Assembly (NCBI GenBank): GCA_017427645.1
Contig: JAFRSI010000050.1
Span: 1 to 32,531, forward strand
Reading direction: 5' to 3'
DNA: 32,531 nucleotides
From: Oscillospiraceae bacterium
GTDB lineage: Bacteria; Bacillota; Clostridia; Oscillospirales; Oscillospiraceae
The notes under the pieces: model-generated
What the model was told of the DNA's origin: nothing
Databases searched by the model: none
The model's input: the letters and a program-made list of their open reading frames with translations, nothing else
Shown: positions 23,979 to 32,320 of the stretch, in pieces
Position numbering within the stretch: position 1 is the stretch's first letter
How the letters are laid out: every line of letters begins with the position of its first letter
Made by a program: the position numbers and the translations under genes

Positions 23979-24671
23979 TCAATCGCAAATTTTTTTCGGA
24001 ACGAACTGCAGATAGTCCGCTGCGACAAGGGAGTATTCCACGCCGCCGTACTGTCCCTCCAGGGCGCGGCGCTGTACCACGCCGTGGAGATGACCGTAAT
24101 AACAGGCCCGGACGCCGTATTCCGCCAGCACGCTCAGCAGCTCCGGACAGCGATACCCCTGGTAGATGGGCGGATAATGCAGAAAGCACAGCTTCGGCGC
24201 GCTGCCCGCCGCCACCAGAGACATCCGCAGACGGCCCGCCTCCCGGGCGATCATCTTCTCGTTGTGCGCCCGCTCCGGCCCGTCCAGCTCGTAAAACCAG
24301 CCCCGGGTGCCGCACAGGGCCACGTCGCCGTACCACAGGCAGTTGTTGTGAAGGATCTCCAGCGTTTCCAGACCGTTGTCGGCAAAAAAGCGCTTCATCT
24401 TGGCGGCTGTGTTCCACCAGTAGTCGTGGTTGCCCTTCAACAGGATCTTCCGCCCCGGCAGGGCGTCGATAAACCTCAGATCCTCCAGCGACTCCTCCAG
24501 ACTCATGCCCCAGCTCAGGTCGCCGCACAGCACGGTCACGTCGCCGTCCTGCAGCCGGGAAAAGGCCTCCTGAAGCCGCTCCACGTAGCCCTCCCAGGCC
24601 GTGCCGAAGACCTCCATGCTCTTGTTGCTGCCCAGGGACAGATGCAGGTCCCCGATGGTATACAGTGCCAT
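23979..24671 (-). CDS. Metallophosphoesterase
   Basis: A 230-aa protein of the calcineurin-like phosphoesterase fold with two metal ions. The motifs run in order: GDLHL (7-11), GDLSW (about 50), GNHDYWW (about 80) and GHLHG (about 195). The WYGDVALCGTRGW segment resembles the YkoQ/YmdB-like predicted phosphohydrolases. The substrate is unknown. AAGGAGCG precedes the ATG, and the ribosome site overlaps the stop codon of the M19 gene, so it is the last gene of the rbgA-rnhB-yraN-M19 operon. No terminator is seen before tig, which has its own promoter. Confidence 0.85.
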   Translation of the reverse strand: MALYTIGDLHLSLGSNKSMEVFGTAWEGYVERLQEAFSRLQDGDVTVLCGDLSWGMSLEESLEDLRFIDALPGRKILLKGNHDYWWNTAAKMKRFFADNGLETLEILHNNCLWYGDVALCGTRGWFYELDGPERAHNEKMIAREAGRLRMSLVAAGSAPKLCFLHYPPIYQGYRCPELLSVLAEYGVRACYYGHLHGVVQRRALEGQYGGVEYSLVAADYLQFVPKKICD

Positions 24672-24681
24672 ACCTCGCTCC

Positions 24682-25653
24682 TTACAGTATCCTTCTCAGG
24701 TTGTTCCAGAAGATATCCTCCAGCAGCTCCTCGCCATAGCCCCGTGCCGCCAGCGCCTCGTACAGCAGCGGCACATCCTGGAGGCCGCGCATTCCGGCAG
24801 CCAGAGCCTCACAGCCGTCCAGATCGCCGCCCAGGCAAAGGGTCTTTTCTCCGCCCAGCTCCAGGAATCGCTCGACGTGGGCCACCAGCTCCTCCATGGT
24901 GCCGTCCTTCCCCACGAAATCGCGGTAGAGGTTGATGCCCACGACTCCGCCGCTGTCCCGGATGGCCCGGAACATGTCGTCTGTCAGGTTGCGGGGATGG
25001 GCACACAGGGCGCGGCTGTTGGAGTGAGACGCCACAATCGGGCGCCGTGCCATACGGATCAGATCCCAGAAGCCGGGATCCGACATATGGGACATGTCGG
25101 CGTAAATGCCGCAGTCCTCCAGCCGCCGCACGAATTCGCGCCCCTGTGGGGAGAGGCCGCGGTCCGGGTCATTTTTATTGGTGCCGCACAGGACGTTGGG
25201 ATGATTCCACACAGGGTTCAGAAGCCGCACACCCCAGGCGGCCACGGTGTCGATCCGCTCCGTTTCGCAGTCGATCAGATCCGCGCCCTCTATGGAGAGC
25301 AGGGCGGCGATCCGTCCGTCCTCCACGGCGGCGTCCACCTGGTTGCCGGTGCGGCAATGGCGCACCAGATCGGCGTTGTCCGCCATCTCCTTCAAAAAGC
25401 AGTCGTGCATCCGCAGGCACTGGGCCCACAGGCCGTCCGCCGGCGGATAATAGGGGTCGTGGTACAGGGCGAAAAACTGGGCGTAGCGTCGGAACTGACG
25501 GCCCCGGACCAGGTCCACGTGTCCTCCGTTCCGGCGCAGGCTCTCCACCTCGGCAAAATAGGCCCGGAAGCCCTCCGGCATGCCGACAGTGTCCTCCGGC
25601 CGGATGGCACAGCGGTGGATGGTGTCGCAATGTGCGTCGAAATACGAAATCAT
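24682..25653 (-). CDS. Membrane dipeptidase family (peptidase M19)
   Basis: A 323-aa zinc dipeptidase of the renal dipeptidase family, which hydrolyses dipeptides including D-residues. Visible metal-ligand motifs are DAHCDT near the start, SIEGADLI, ADMSHMS, VASHSNSRALC and GGDLDGCE. It has no signal peptide, so it is probably cytoplasmic despite the family name. The ATG at 25653 is preceded by GAGGTG; an upstream in-frame TTG four codons earlier is possible but would use the ribosome site as coding sequence. The gene starts one base after yraN ends. Confidence 0.9.
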   Translation of the reverse strand: MISYFDAHCDTIHRCAIRPEDTVGMPEGFRAYFAEVESLRRNGGHVDLVRGRQFRRYAQFFALYHDPYYPPADGLWAQCLRMHDCFLKEMADNADLVRHCRTGNQVDAAVEDGRIAALLSIEGADLIDCETERIDTVAAWGVRLLNPVWNHPNVLCGTNKNDPDRGLSPQGREFVRRLEDCGIYADMSHMSDPGFWDLIRMARRPIVASHSNSRALCAHPRNLTDDMFRAIRDSGGVVGINLYRDFVGKDGTMEELVAHVERFLELGGEKTLCLGGDLDGCEALAAGMRGLQDVPLLYEALAARGYGEELLEDIFWNNLRRIL

Positions 25654-25654
25654 A

Positions 25655-26011
25655 TCACACCTCAAAAGCGTTCTCCCAATACACTATGCGGGCCTCTTTT
25701 CCCTCAGAATCCGCGTAGATCTCCGCCACGTCAAAGCGGGCGGGGCAGTCCAGCTCGTGCTCGCTGAGATAGTACAGGGCCGTCTTGCGCAGCCGCTCCC
25801 GCTTGGCGGCTGTCACCGCCTCCCGGGGCAGCCCGAACTGTACGCTGCTGCGGAGCTTTACCTCCACGAAGCACACCGTCCGCCCCTTGCGGGCGATCAG
25901 GTCGATCTCCCCGAAGCGGCAGCGGTAGCTGTGGGCCAGCAGCTCATAGCCCCGACGACGCAGCCAGGCCGCCGCCTGGGCCTCGCCCCAGGTACCGGCG
26001 CGGCGGCTCAC
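25655..26011 (-). CDS. YraN family (UPF0102) endonuclease-like protein
   Basis: A 118-aa protein with a PD-(D/E)xK-like core: GEAQAAAWLRRRGYELL, then RCRFGEIDLIARKGRTVCFVEVKLR, which carries the D, E and K of the nuclease fold. The cellular role of the family is not established. The GTG at 26011 is chosen because GGGAGG lies seven bases upstream and the GTGA overlap with the rnhB stop codon is typical. An ATG 15 bases earlier would put that site inside the gene and has only a weak AAGAA ahead of it. Confidence 0.85.
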   Translation of the reverse strand: MSRRAGTWGEAQAAAWLRRRGYELLAHSYRCRFGEIDLIARKGRTVCFVEVKLRSSVQFGLPREAVTAAKRERLRKTALYYLSEHELDCPARFDVAEIYADSEGKEARIVYWENAFEV

Positions 26012-26640
26012 CGTTTTGCCTCCCATTTCTTCAGAAAGGACATCCGGTGCTCCGGGCAGGGACCGTATCGGTCCAGCATGGCGTAGTGGAGCTTCGTGCC
26101 ATAGCCCTTGTGCTTTGCAAACTGATACTGGGGGTATTCACGATCCAGCACGTCCGTCACGTAGCGGTCCCGGCTCACTTTTGCCAGGATCGAGGCCGCG
26201 GCGATGCTCTCGCTCCTTCCGTCTCCTCCCACCACGCAGGTATGGGGCGCTACAATGGCGGCGGACCTCCCCCGGTCCTTGTTTCCGTCGATCAGGGCGT
26301 GATCCGGCCGGATGGGCAGTCCGTCTATGGCCAGCTGCATGGCCTTCATCCGGGCGCTGAGAATATCGGTGGCGTCGATCTCCGCCGCCTCCACACGGGC
26401 CACGGACCAGGCCAGGGCCTGCTCCACGATTTGCCGGTACAGGGCCTCCCGCCGCTTCTCCGGCAGCTTTTTGGAGTCGTTGAGCCCCTCGATCAGCAGG
26501 TGGGGCGGCAGGATCACGGCGGCAGCGTACACCGGGCCCATCAGGGGACCGGCGCCGGCCTCATCCACGCCGCATACGGATTGAATACCTCTGGAGAAGA
26601 GGCTGTCCTCCCATGCCCAGGGGTGCTCCATCTCGTTCAT
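26008..26640 (-). CDS. rnhB: Ribonuclease HII
   Basis: Removes ribonucleotides and RNA primers from DNA. The 210-aa protein has the catalytic residues Asp26-Glu27 (GVDEAG), Asp118 (LIDGNKD) and Asp140 (VGGDGRS), and the SIAAASILAKVSRDRY signature. An oddity is that the usual GRG triad after DEAG reads GAG here (GVDEAGAGPLMGPV), with Arg replaced by Ala at residue 30. The ATG overlaps the rbgA stop codon (ATGA), with GGAGG ten bases upstream. The rplS-rbgA-rnhB-yraN order is conserved in Firmicutes. Confidence 0.93.
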   Translation of the reverse strand: MNEMEHPWAWEDSLFSRGIQSVCGVDEAGAGPLMGPVYAAAVILPPHLLIEGLNDSKKLPEKRREALYRQIVEQALAWSVARVEAAEIDATDILSARMKAMQLAIDGLPIRPDHALIDGNKDRGRSAAIVAPHTCVVGGDGRSESIAAASILAKVSRDRYVTDVLDREYPQYQFAKHKGYGTKLHYAMLDRYGPCPEHRMSFLKKWEAKR

Positions 26641-27506
26641 CGTCCAATATCCTCCACCGTCTCCAGTGTAAAGCGTCCCAGCTTGCCGCCCCGGAACTCG
26701 TCCAGCAGGATCCGGGCCATGCGCTCGGTGTCCACCTCCGCTCCCCGCATCAGGAAGCCCCGCTTGCGCCCGGCCTTGATCAGCAGATCGTAGCCGCTGT
26801 CCCCCGCCTCCGGAGTCACCTTATAGCGCTCTGCCAGCGTGTCGGCGTAGTGTGCGCCCAGGTATTCCATCAGGTAACCGGCCAGCTCCTCAATGTCCAT
26901 CACGTCGTCCTTGATGGCGCCGGTAAAGGCCAGGTGGAGTCCCACTTGGCTGTCGTCGAATTTGGGCCACAGGATACCCGGCGTATCCAGCAGCTCCAGG
27001 CTCTGATCCACGGGCACCCACTGCTTGCTGCGGGTGACGCCGGGCCGATCCTCGGCCCTGGCGGTCTTGCGGCGGGCCACCTTGTTGATGAAGGTGGACT
27101 TGCCCACATTGGGGATGCCCAGCACCATCACGCGGATGGTGCGGCCCACCTGTCCCTTGGACTCCCAGCCGGCGATCTTGTCCTTCAAAAGCTCCCGCAC
27201 CGCTGCGGCGAACTGAGCCGTGCCGCTGCCGCCCTTGGCGTTGGCCTCCAGCACGGCGCAGCTCCGCTCCCGGAACCAGGCCGCCCAGCGCTTGGTCTCC
27301 CTGGGATCTGCCTGATCCACCCGGTTGAGTACCACCAGCCGGGGCTTTCCCGCCGTCATCTCGTCTATGTCGGGGTTGCGGGAGGCCATGGGGATGCGGG
27401 CGTCCAGGATCTCGCACACAGCGTCCATGTGTCCGATTTCCGCGGCGATCATGCGCTTCGTCTTCGTCATATGTCCGGGGAACCAGCTCAGGCCCTCGAT
27501 CTGCAT
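26637..27506 (-). CDS. rbgA: Ribosome biogenesis GTPase RbgA (YlqF)
   Basis: A circularly permuted GTPase required for late assembly of the 50S subunit. The 289-aa protein starts with MQIEGLSWFPGHM (conserved). The G motifs come in permuted order: G4 NRVD (61-64), G1 GIPNVGKST (130-138), G2 RPGVTRS, G3 DTPG (174-177). The C-terminal domain is present. The ATG at 27506 follows GAGAGGTG; a GTG three codons earlier overlaps that site. It heads the operon rbgA-rnhB-yraN-M19-metallophosphoesterase, with promoter 27543-27571. Confidence 0.95.
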   Translation of the reverse strand: MQIEGLSWFPGHMTKTKRMIAAEIGHMDAVCEILDARIPMASRNPDIDEMTAGKPRLVVLNRVDQADPRETKRWAAWFRERSCAVLEANAKGGSGTAQFAAAVRELLKDKIAGWESKGQVGRTIRVMVLGIPNVGKSTFINKVARRKTARAEDRPGVTRSKQWVPVDQSLELLDTPGILWPKFDDSQVGLHLAFTGAIKDDVMDIEELAGYLMEYLGAHYADTLAERYKVTPEAGDSGYDLLIKAGRKRGFLMRGAEVDTERMARILLDEFRGGKLGRFTLETVEDIGR

Positions 27507-27542
27507 ATCGTTCACCTCTCGTGTCGTCGCAATAATTAATTA

Positions 27543-27571
27543 ATTATATCATACTTTTCCCCATATGGGAA
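27543..27571 (-). promoter_or_regulatory. Sigma-A promoter of the rbgA operon
   Basis: The minus strand reads TTCCCA (27566-27571), 17 bases, TATAAT (27543-27548). An AT-rich leader with repeated ATTA follows. Confidence 0.55.
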
Positions 27572-27712
27572 GAGCCGCAGGCATCGCGGATTTCGCGTCT
27601 GCGGACGCGGCGCGTATCATCATCCTTCTCAGCCCGCGGGATGTGCCGGCGCAGCAAGTGTGCGGCGTGGCTGCATCCCTGTCAAAAAACGGCGCCGCAC
27701 TTTTCAAAATGG

Positions 27713-27740
27713 AAAAACCGCCCACAACTGTGGGCGGTTT
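27713..27740 (-). terminator. Terminator of rplS
   Basis: Stem AAACCGCCCAC / GTGGGCGGTTT with a four-base loop. On the minus strand it is followed by TTTTTCC. It separates rplS from rbgA; the 141 bases beyond it hold no gene I can support. Confidence 0.85.
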
Positions 27741-27757
27741 CGGATCGGCTCGATTGC

Positions 27758-28099
27758 TTACAGCTTCTCGCGCACCTTGGCGGCCTTACCGACGCGATCG
27801 CGCAGGTAGTACAGCTTGGCGCGGCGGACGTAGCCGTGGCGCACCGTCTCGATGGTGGCGATGGACGGAGAGTGGACGGGGAACACCTTCTCCACACCCA
27901 CGCCGTAGGAAATGCGGCGCACGGTGATGGTCTCCTCGATACCGCCGTGCTTCTTGGCGATCACGATGCCCTCGAAGACCTGGATACGCTCGCGGGAGCC
28001 TTCCTTGACCTTCACGTGCACGCGAACGGTGTCGCCCACTTCCACCTGAGGCACTTCGGCCTGCAGCTGCTTTTCATTCAATGCCTTGATGAGATCCAT
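27758..28099 (-). CDS. rplS: 50S ribosomal protein L19
   Basis: A structural protein at the 30S-50S interface. The 113-aa sequence matches L19 over its whole length: [60 protein letters not shown] and [28 protein letters not shown] lies before the ATG at 28099; a longer open frame upstream covers the promoter and leader and is rejected. It is a single-gene unit with its own promoter (28201-28229), a leader of about 95 bases, and a terminator. Confidence 0.98.
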   Translation of the reverse strand: MDLIKALNEKQLQAEVPQVEVGDTVRVHVKVKEGSRERIQVFEGIVIAKKHGGIEETITVRRISYGVGVEKVFPVHSPSIATIETVRHGYVRRAKLYYLRDRVGKAAKVREKL

Positions 28100-28195
28100 G
28101 GATATTTCCTCCTGATAATATAGGTGTTCATGCCGCCATATTTGCGGCGCCTTGCTTTCCGCGCCGACGACAGAGGACCGCCCTTTTTTCATGCC
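28100..28195 (-). promoter_or_regulatory. Structured leader of rplS, possible autoregulatory RNA
   Basis: Two short hairpins compete for the same bases: GCCGC/GCGGC (28132-28136 with 28144-28148) and GGCGC/GCGCC (28146-28150 with 28161-28165). An L19 leader motif is known in Firmicutes; whether this leader belongs to it cannot be decided by eye. Confidence 0.35.
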
Positions 28196-28200
28196 GTAAA

Positions 28201-28229
28201 AGGATATCACAGTTTCCCGGCAAATGCAA
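28201..28229 (-). promoter_or_regulatory. Sigma-A promoter of rplS
   Basis: The minus strand reads TTGCAT (28224-28229), 17 bases, TATCCT (28201-28206). Confidence 0.65.
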
Positions 28230-28254
28230 GCATTATTTTCATTTTTTCCGGCTT

Positions 28255-28917
28255 TCACCGAAAATCCCTGCCGTCTGCATCCAGGACAGCCCGGCGGCGG
28301 ACCCGAATGAAATCCGGAGCCAGCTCCGGCAGATACCGCTCGATGGCCTTGCCCAGCAGCTGGGGATTGAGCCCTGGGTTCTGGGCCTGCACGGTGACGT
28401 CGGCCCGGATCACGCCCTCCTCCTCCGTCAGCGACACGGCCCGGATCATGGGCGCGATGTCCACCTCGGCCAGTTCTTTTCGTTTGGTGCGCTTCTGGAT
28501 CACCAGCGACGGGCTGGAAAACAGCTCCCGCAGCTTCTCCGCCGCCTCGGCGGGAACGCCGCCGTCATACTCCAGCCACAGGTCCGCCCGCAGCCAGGCC
28601 AGCTCCCGCACGGGACGCGCCGCCGGATAACAGTCCAGCACCCGCAGACCCCGGGGCATACCGGTGTTCAGCCGCTCCGCGATCCCGGCGCCGTCAGATT
28701 CCTGCACCACCTCGAAGTCCAGCAGCTCGCAGTCGCTGGACTGGCCCACCGGCAGAGGCAGGACGATGGAGAGGATGGGATGGGGGTGGTAGCCCTGGGA
28801 GTGCCTGATATCCAGCTCCGTCCGGGGAAAGGCCCGCTGAAAGGTGCGCATGAGATCCAGATGGGAGATCCAGGATGCCTGGGCCTCCTTGACGAACAGC
28901 AGCCGCAGCTTAGACAT
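28255..28917 (-). CDS. DUF2344 (TIGR03936) radical-SAM-associated protein
   Basis: A 220-aa protein of the TIGR03936 / DUF2344 family. Characteristic segments are [63 protein letters not shown] and the C-terminal [15 protein letters not shown]. In many bacteria it is a separate gene directly after the radical SAM partner, or is fused to it; here it overlaps the partner by eight bases. A role in RNA modification with that partner is often assumed but unproven. GGGGGGAAG precedes the ATG. Confidence 0.9.
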   Translation of the reverse strand: MSKLRLLFVKEAQASWISHLDLMRTFQRAFPRTELDIRHSQGYHPHPILSIVLPLPVGQSSDCELLDFEVVQESDGAGIAERLNTGMPRGLRVLDCYPAARPVRELAWLRADLWLEYDGGVPAEAAEKLRELFSSPSLVIQKRTKRKELAEVDIAPMIRAVSLTEEEGVIRADVTVQAQNPGLNPQLLGKAIERYLPELAPDFIRVRRRAVLDADGRDFR

Positions 28918-30742
28918 CGCACTTCCCCCCTACCAGTCGATTGGCGCCGCAGCCGTTGCAGCGGGTGCGGCAGTCCGGCGTAGTGAGGCCCTTCAGGGAT
29001 CTCTGATACTCCCGCCAGAGGTAGTCCTCCGTCACACCGCTGGAGATCATGCTCCAGGGCATGATCTCGTCCCGCTCCCGGCGGCGGTTGGCGTAAAAGG
29101 CCGGGTCCACGCCGCACGCGGCAAAGGCCTCCTGCCAGCGCTCAAAGGAGAAGTACTCCTCCCAGGCGTCCAGAGTAGCGCCCTTGCGCCACACGGTCTC
29201 CAGCACCCTGCACAGTCTCCGGTCACCCCGGGCCAGCACCGCCTCGATGACGCTGGTGGCGCTGTCGTGCCAGTTATAGGTCACGGTCTTGGTGGTGATG
29301 GCCTCCCGCAGCAGCTTCACCCGGCGCTCATACTCCTCCCGGGAGATCTGGGGCTCCCACTGGAAGGCGGTGTGGGGCTTTGGCACGAACCAGGAGGTGG
29401 ATACTGTGATCCGCACGCCCCGGTTCTTGTTGGGGGCCGCCTCCCGCCACGCGTGCATGACCCGGGCCGCCACGTCGGCGATGCCCAGCACGTCCTCGTC
29501 CGTCTCCGTAGGCAGGCCCAGCATAAAATAGAGCTTCACGGCGTTGTAGCCGCCGGCAAAGGCCGTGTGGCAGGAGCGCAGCAGCTCCTCCAGGGTCACG
29601 TTCTTGTTGATCACGTCCCGCAGCCGCTGGGTGCCCGCCTCCGGAGCGAAGGTCAGGCCGGTCTTCCGGCCCCGGGCCAGCCGCTGCATGATGCCCATGG
29701 AGAAGTTGTCCGCCCGCAGGGACGGCAGAGACAGGTTCACGTGGCGCCGGTCACAGAAGGGCTCCAGCTCGTCGCACAGCTCCGTCAGCGGCGGATAGTC
29801 GCTGGTGCTCAGGGAGGAGAGCGTCACCTCCTGATAGCCGGAGTCGTTGCAGGCCTCCACGCCGTAACGGGCGCATAGGTCGGCGCTCCGGCTTCGCACC
29901 GGGCGGTACACGTACCCCGCCTGGCAGAAGCGGCAGCCGCGGATGCAGCCCCGGAACAGCTCCAGCATCACCCGGTCCTGCACGATCTCCGTGGAGGGCA
30001 CGATGGTCTTCACCGGGAAATAGGACTTGTCCATATCGGTCACGATCCGTTTGGTGACCACGGCAGGGGCACCCTGAAGCGGCGTGATGGCCGCCACAGT
30101 ACCGTCGTCGTGATACGTCACGTCGTACAGACCGGGCACATAGAGGCCCGGCACCCGGGCGGCGCAGCGGAGGAATTCCTCCCGGCTCCAGCCCTCCCGG
30201 CGGGCCCGGCGGTGGAGCTGAATGAGCTCCACGGTACTGTCCTCCCCTTCGCCCAGGGAGACGATATCCAGAAAATCGGCCATGGGCTCGGCGTTGTACA
30301 TGGCGGTGCCGCCTGCCACTACCAGGGGCGTCAGACCGGTGCGCTCCGCGCTGTGCAGGGGGATCCCCGCCAGGTCCAGCATGTTGAGCATGCAGGGAAA
30401 GGCCATCTCGTAGCCCACGGAAAAGGCCACGATGTCAAAATCCGCCACGGGATCCCCGGATTCCAGGGCGAAGAGGGGCATGCCGGCTCGGCGCATCTCC
30501 TGCTCCATGTCGCCCCAGGGGGCGTAGACCCGCTCGCACCAGACGCCTGGCATCTCATTCATCACGCCGTAGAGGATCCGCATACCCAAATTGGACATGC
30601 CGATCTCGTAGGTGTCCGGGAAGCAGAAGGCCACCCGGGTATCCACCTCTGCCCTGTCCTTGATCACCGCGTTATATTCTCCGCCCACGTAGCGCGCCGG
30701 CTTCTGCACCCGGGGCAGGATCCGTTCCAGTCTCTTGTCCAC
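28910..30742 (-). CDS. Radical SAM protein with B12-binding-like N-domain (TIGR03960)
   Basis: A 610-aa protein of the TIGR03960 family. The N-terminal region (about 35-170) resembles a B12-binding fold (AFCFPDTYEIGMSNLG, PLVVAGGTAMYNAEPMADFLD). It is followed by the radical SAM core with CxxxCxxC at Cys266, Cys270 and Cys273 (CIRGCRFC), and a C-terminal cysteine cluster CRTRCNGCGAN. The start is GTG at 30742 with AGGAGAAC upstream. It is translated with the DUF2344 gene. A promoter (30781-30809) lies inside the end of the M50 gene. The reaction is unknown; related enzymes methylate or methylthiolate RNA or protein. Confidence 0.93.
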   Translation of the reverse strand: MDKRLERILPRVQKPARYVGGEYNAVIKDRAEVDTRVAFCFPDTYEIGMSNLGMRILYGVMNEMPGVWCERVYAPWGDMEQEMRRAGMPLFALESGDPVADFDIVAFSVGYEMAFPCMLNMLDLAGIPLHSAERTGLTPLVVAGGTAMYNAEPMADFLDIVSLGEGEDSTVELIQLHRRARREGWSREEFLRCAARVPGLYVPGLYDVTYHDDGTVAAITPLQGAPAVVTKRIVTDMDKSYFPVKTIVPSTEIVQDRVMLELFRGCIRGCRFCQAGYVYRPVRSRSADLCARYGVEACNDSGYQEVTLSSLSTSDYPPLTELCDELEPFCDRRHVNLSLPSLRADNFSMGIMQRLARGRKTGLTFAPEAGTQRLRDVINKNVTLEELLRSCHTAFAGGYNAVKLYFMLGLPTETDEDVLGIADVAARVMHAWREAAPNKNRGVRITVSTSWFVPKPHTAFQWEPQISREEYERRVKLLREAITTKTVTYNWHDSATSVIEAVLARGDRRLCRVLETVWRKGATLDAWEEYFSFERWQEAFAACGVDPAFYANRRRERDEIMPWSMISSGVTEDYLWREYQRSLKGLTTPDCRTRCNGCGANRLVGGKCDV

Positions 30743-30780
30743 GTCAGTTCTCCTGTCGGTTAATCGTTGCTTGACAGTTT

Positions 30781-30809
30781 ATTTTACCTTGCCGCGGCCC
30801 GTTTGACAA
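30781..30809 (-). promoter_or_regulatory. Sigma-A promoter of the radical SAM operon
   Basis: The minus strand reads TTGTCA (30804-30809), 17 bases, TAAAAT (30781-30786). It lies over the last codons of the M50 gene. Confidence 0.6.
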
Positions 30810-31401
30810 GCCCCTTTTCCCGCATGGCAGCCGCCAGAAGCCCCAGAGCTCCCACCAGCAGAAAGGGGCTGCCGCCCCGGCGGCTCACCAGCATTGCCCC
30901 CAGGACCGTCAGCGCGGTGCAGACGGCCAGGCTCACGGTGCCGGACACCCGGTCGGCCGTATACGGCTCGGTGAGCCGGGCGACGAGCAGCCACAGAAAA
31001 CGCCCGCCGTCCAGAGGACGCGCGGGCAGCAGGTTGAAGGCCCCCAGCACCAGCTGCGTCCCGGCGTAGACGTAGGCCTCGGGCCACCGGCGGCCCAAGA
31101 CGCCCAGCAGCCCGGCCAGCAGCAGATTGACGGCAGGGCCGGCCAGGGTCACCGCCATCTCAGCCCCGTAGGACAGGGACATGGTATCCGCGATCTCCAT
31201 CTCCGCCCCGAAGGGCGAGATCCGCACCCGGCTGATCCGCCCGCCAAAGCAGCGCAGGGCCGCCCAGTGGGCGCCCTCGTGGAGCGCCGCCGCAGCCAGC
31301 AGGGCTGCCAGCAGCACCGGCGAGGACAGCACCACGAACAGCGCCAGCACCGCCGCCGTCAGCGGTGAGACGGTGAGGCGAGGCCGCTCAATCACTGACA
31401 T
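30784..31401 (-). CDS. Site-2-type metalloprotease (M50), SpoIVFB-like
   Basis: A 205-aa multi-span membrane protease. The zinc motif is HEGAH (41-45, HExxH) within a hydrophobic span, and the second motif NLLPARPLDGGR has the third ligand Asp131. SpoIVFB proteins of Bacillus cut pro-sigma-K in the mother cell. The match in architecture and in neighbour (M23 protein just upstream) supports this role by inference; no sigK is in the window. The ATG lies within the last codons of the M23 gene (14-base overlap) and has only a weak ribosome site, consistent with translational coupling. Confidence 0.85.
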   Translation of the reverse strand: MSVIERPRLTVSPLTAAVLALFVVLSSPVLLAALLAAAALHEGAHWAALRCFGGRISRVRISPFGAEMEIADTMSLSYGAEMAVTLAGPAVNLLLAGLLGVLGRRWPEAYVYAGTQLVLGAFNLLPARPLDGGRFLWLLVARLTEPYTADRVSGTVSLAVCTALTVLGAMLVSRRGGSPFLLVGALGLLAAAMREKGLVKRAAAR

Positions 31402-32239
31402 AGTAGGCCGGATTCAGGTAGTCGCTGCCCTGCTGGAGCTCAAAGTGCAGGTGGGGCCCGGTGGTCTCTCCCGTCTCCCCCACCTCGGCGATGGGGTCGC
31501 CCCGGCTCACCTGCTGGCCCGCGGAGGCGGTGACGGCGCTGCAGTGGGCGTACAGGGTGGAGCAGCCGTTTTCGTGGGCCACCACCAGATATTTCCCCAG
31601 CTCCGCCGCCTCGGCCACCACCGTCACCGTCCCGTCGGCAAAGGCCCGGATCACGGTGCCGGCGTCGGCGCCGATATCCAGGGCGTAGTGGAATTTCTGT
31701 CCGCCCTGAATCGGGTGGTCCCGGTAGCCGAAGCCGCTGGTGACTACTCCCTCCACCGGGTCAGTGTAGGCAAAGCCCAGGATGCGCTGGGTCAGGCATA
31801 CGTTGGCGGGGGTGTTTTCCGGTGTGTAGACCACCTCCCCCTCCGCTGCCTCCGGCGTTTTCTCCTGCTCCGCCGGCACCTCCGCCGGGCCGAAAACAGC
31901 CGTGTAGGCGTCGGTGAGGGCCTCCCCCACCGTCCCGCCGGAGACGGCCCGGCCCACCGACGAAAAGGCCGCCGTGAAGTCGGCGCTCTCTCCCAGCAGC
32001 TTGAGCATCTGCTGGCGGTATTGCTCCATGACGTTGGGCATGGCCAGCTTCACCGTCACCACCAGCAGCAGCAAGGCCGCGCTGATCCCCATCTGCCAAA
32101 GCCGCCGCTGCTCGCCCCGTCGGGGCGGGTCCTCCCGCCTGCCCTGCTTCGGCACGTCGGCCAGCCGCCTGCCGTCCCGCCGGGCCGCCGCCCCGCCCGC
32201 CGGAACGCTCCGGCTCCCGTTCCACCGCTGTCCCGCCAT
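31388..32239 (-). CDS. M23-domain membrane protein, SpoIVFA-like
   Basis: A 283-aa protein with a long basic and Pro/Gly-rich head (1-46), one transmembrane span (about 47-66), an extracytoplasmic linker, and a C-terminal LytM/M23 domain. The M23 ligands look intact: His184 and Asp188 (HYALD), His232 (YAHCSA) and HLHFE at 263-267. In Bacillus SpoIVFA the domain is degenerate and the protein regulates SpoIVFB. The gene order (M23 then overlapping M50) is that of spoIVFA-spoIVFB. AAGGAGG lies before the ATG at 32239, and a CATATACT box is 39 bases upstream. Confidence 0.85.
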   Translation of the reverse strand: MAGQRWNGSRSVPAGGAAARRDGRRLADVPKQGRREDPPRRGEQRRLWQMGISAALLLLVVTVKLAMPNVMEQYRQQMLKLLGESADFTAAFSSVGRAVSGGTVGEALTDAYTAVFGPAEVPAEQEKTPEAAEGEVVYTPENTPANVCLTQRILGFAYTDPVEGVVTSGFGYRDHPIQGGQKFHYALDIGADAGTVIRAFADGTVTVVAEAAELGKYLVVAHENGCSTLYAHCSAVTASAGQQVSRGDPIAEVGETGETTGPHLHFELQQGSDYLNPAYYVSD

Positions 32240-32270
32240 GGTATCCCCCTCCTTGTCCGCGTTTGGTACG

Positions 32271-32278
32271 AGTATATG
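32271..32278 (-). promoter_or_regulatory. Candidate sigma-E-type -10 box of the M23-M50 operon
   Basis: The minus strand reads CATATACT, the same as at 4007-4014, at similar distance from the start codon. No -35 match is seen. The spoIVF operon is sigma-E-controlled in Bacillus. Confidence 0.35.
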
Positions 32279-32320
32279 AGCGGCGAAGGACGGGCAGAAC
32301 GAAAAAAAGAGGAATGCCGT

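Noticed and set aside
23869..24000. CtsR or CIRCE operator before the tig-clp block
   Set aside because: The inverted repeat is GCACTGAT-based and matches neither the GGTCAAA heptad repeats nor the TTAGCACTC-N9-GAGTGCTAA element.
27572..27712. Possible small RNA between rplS and rbgA
   Set aside because: No convincing promoter, fold or conserved motif is visible; the stretch is probably just spacer after the rplS terminator and before the rbgA promoter.
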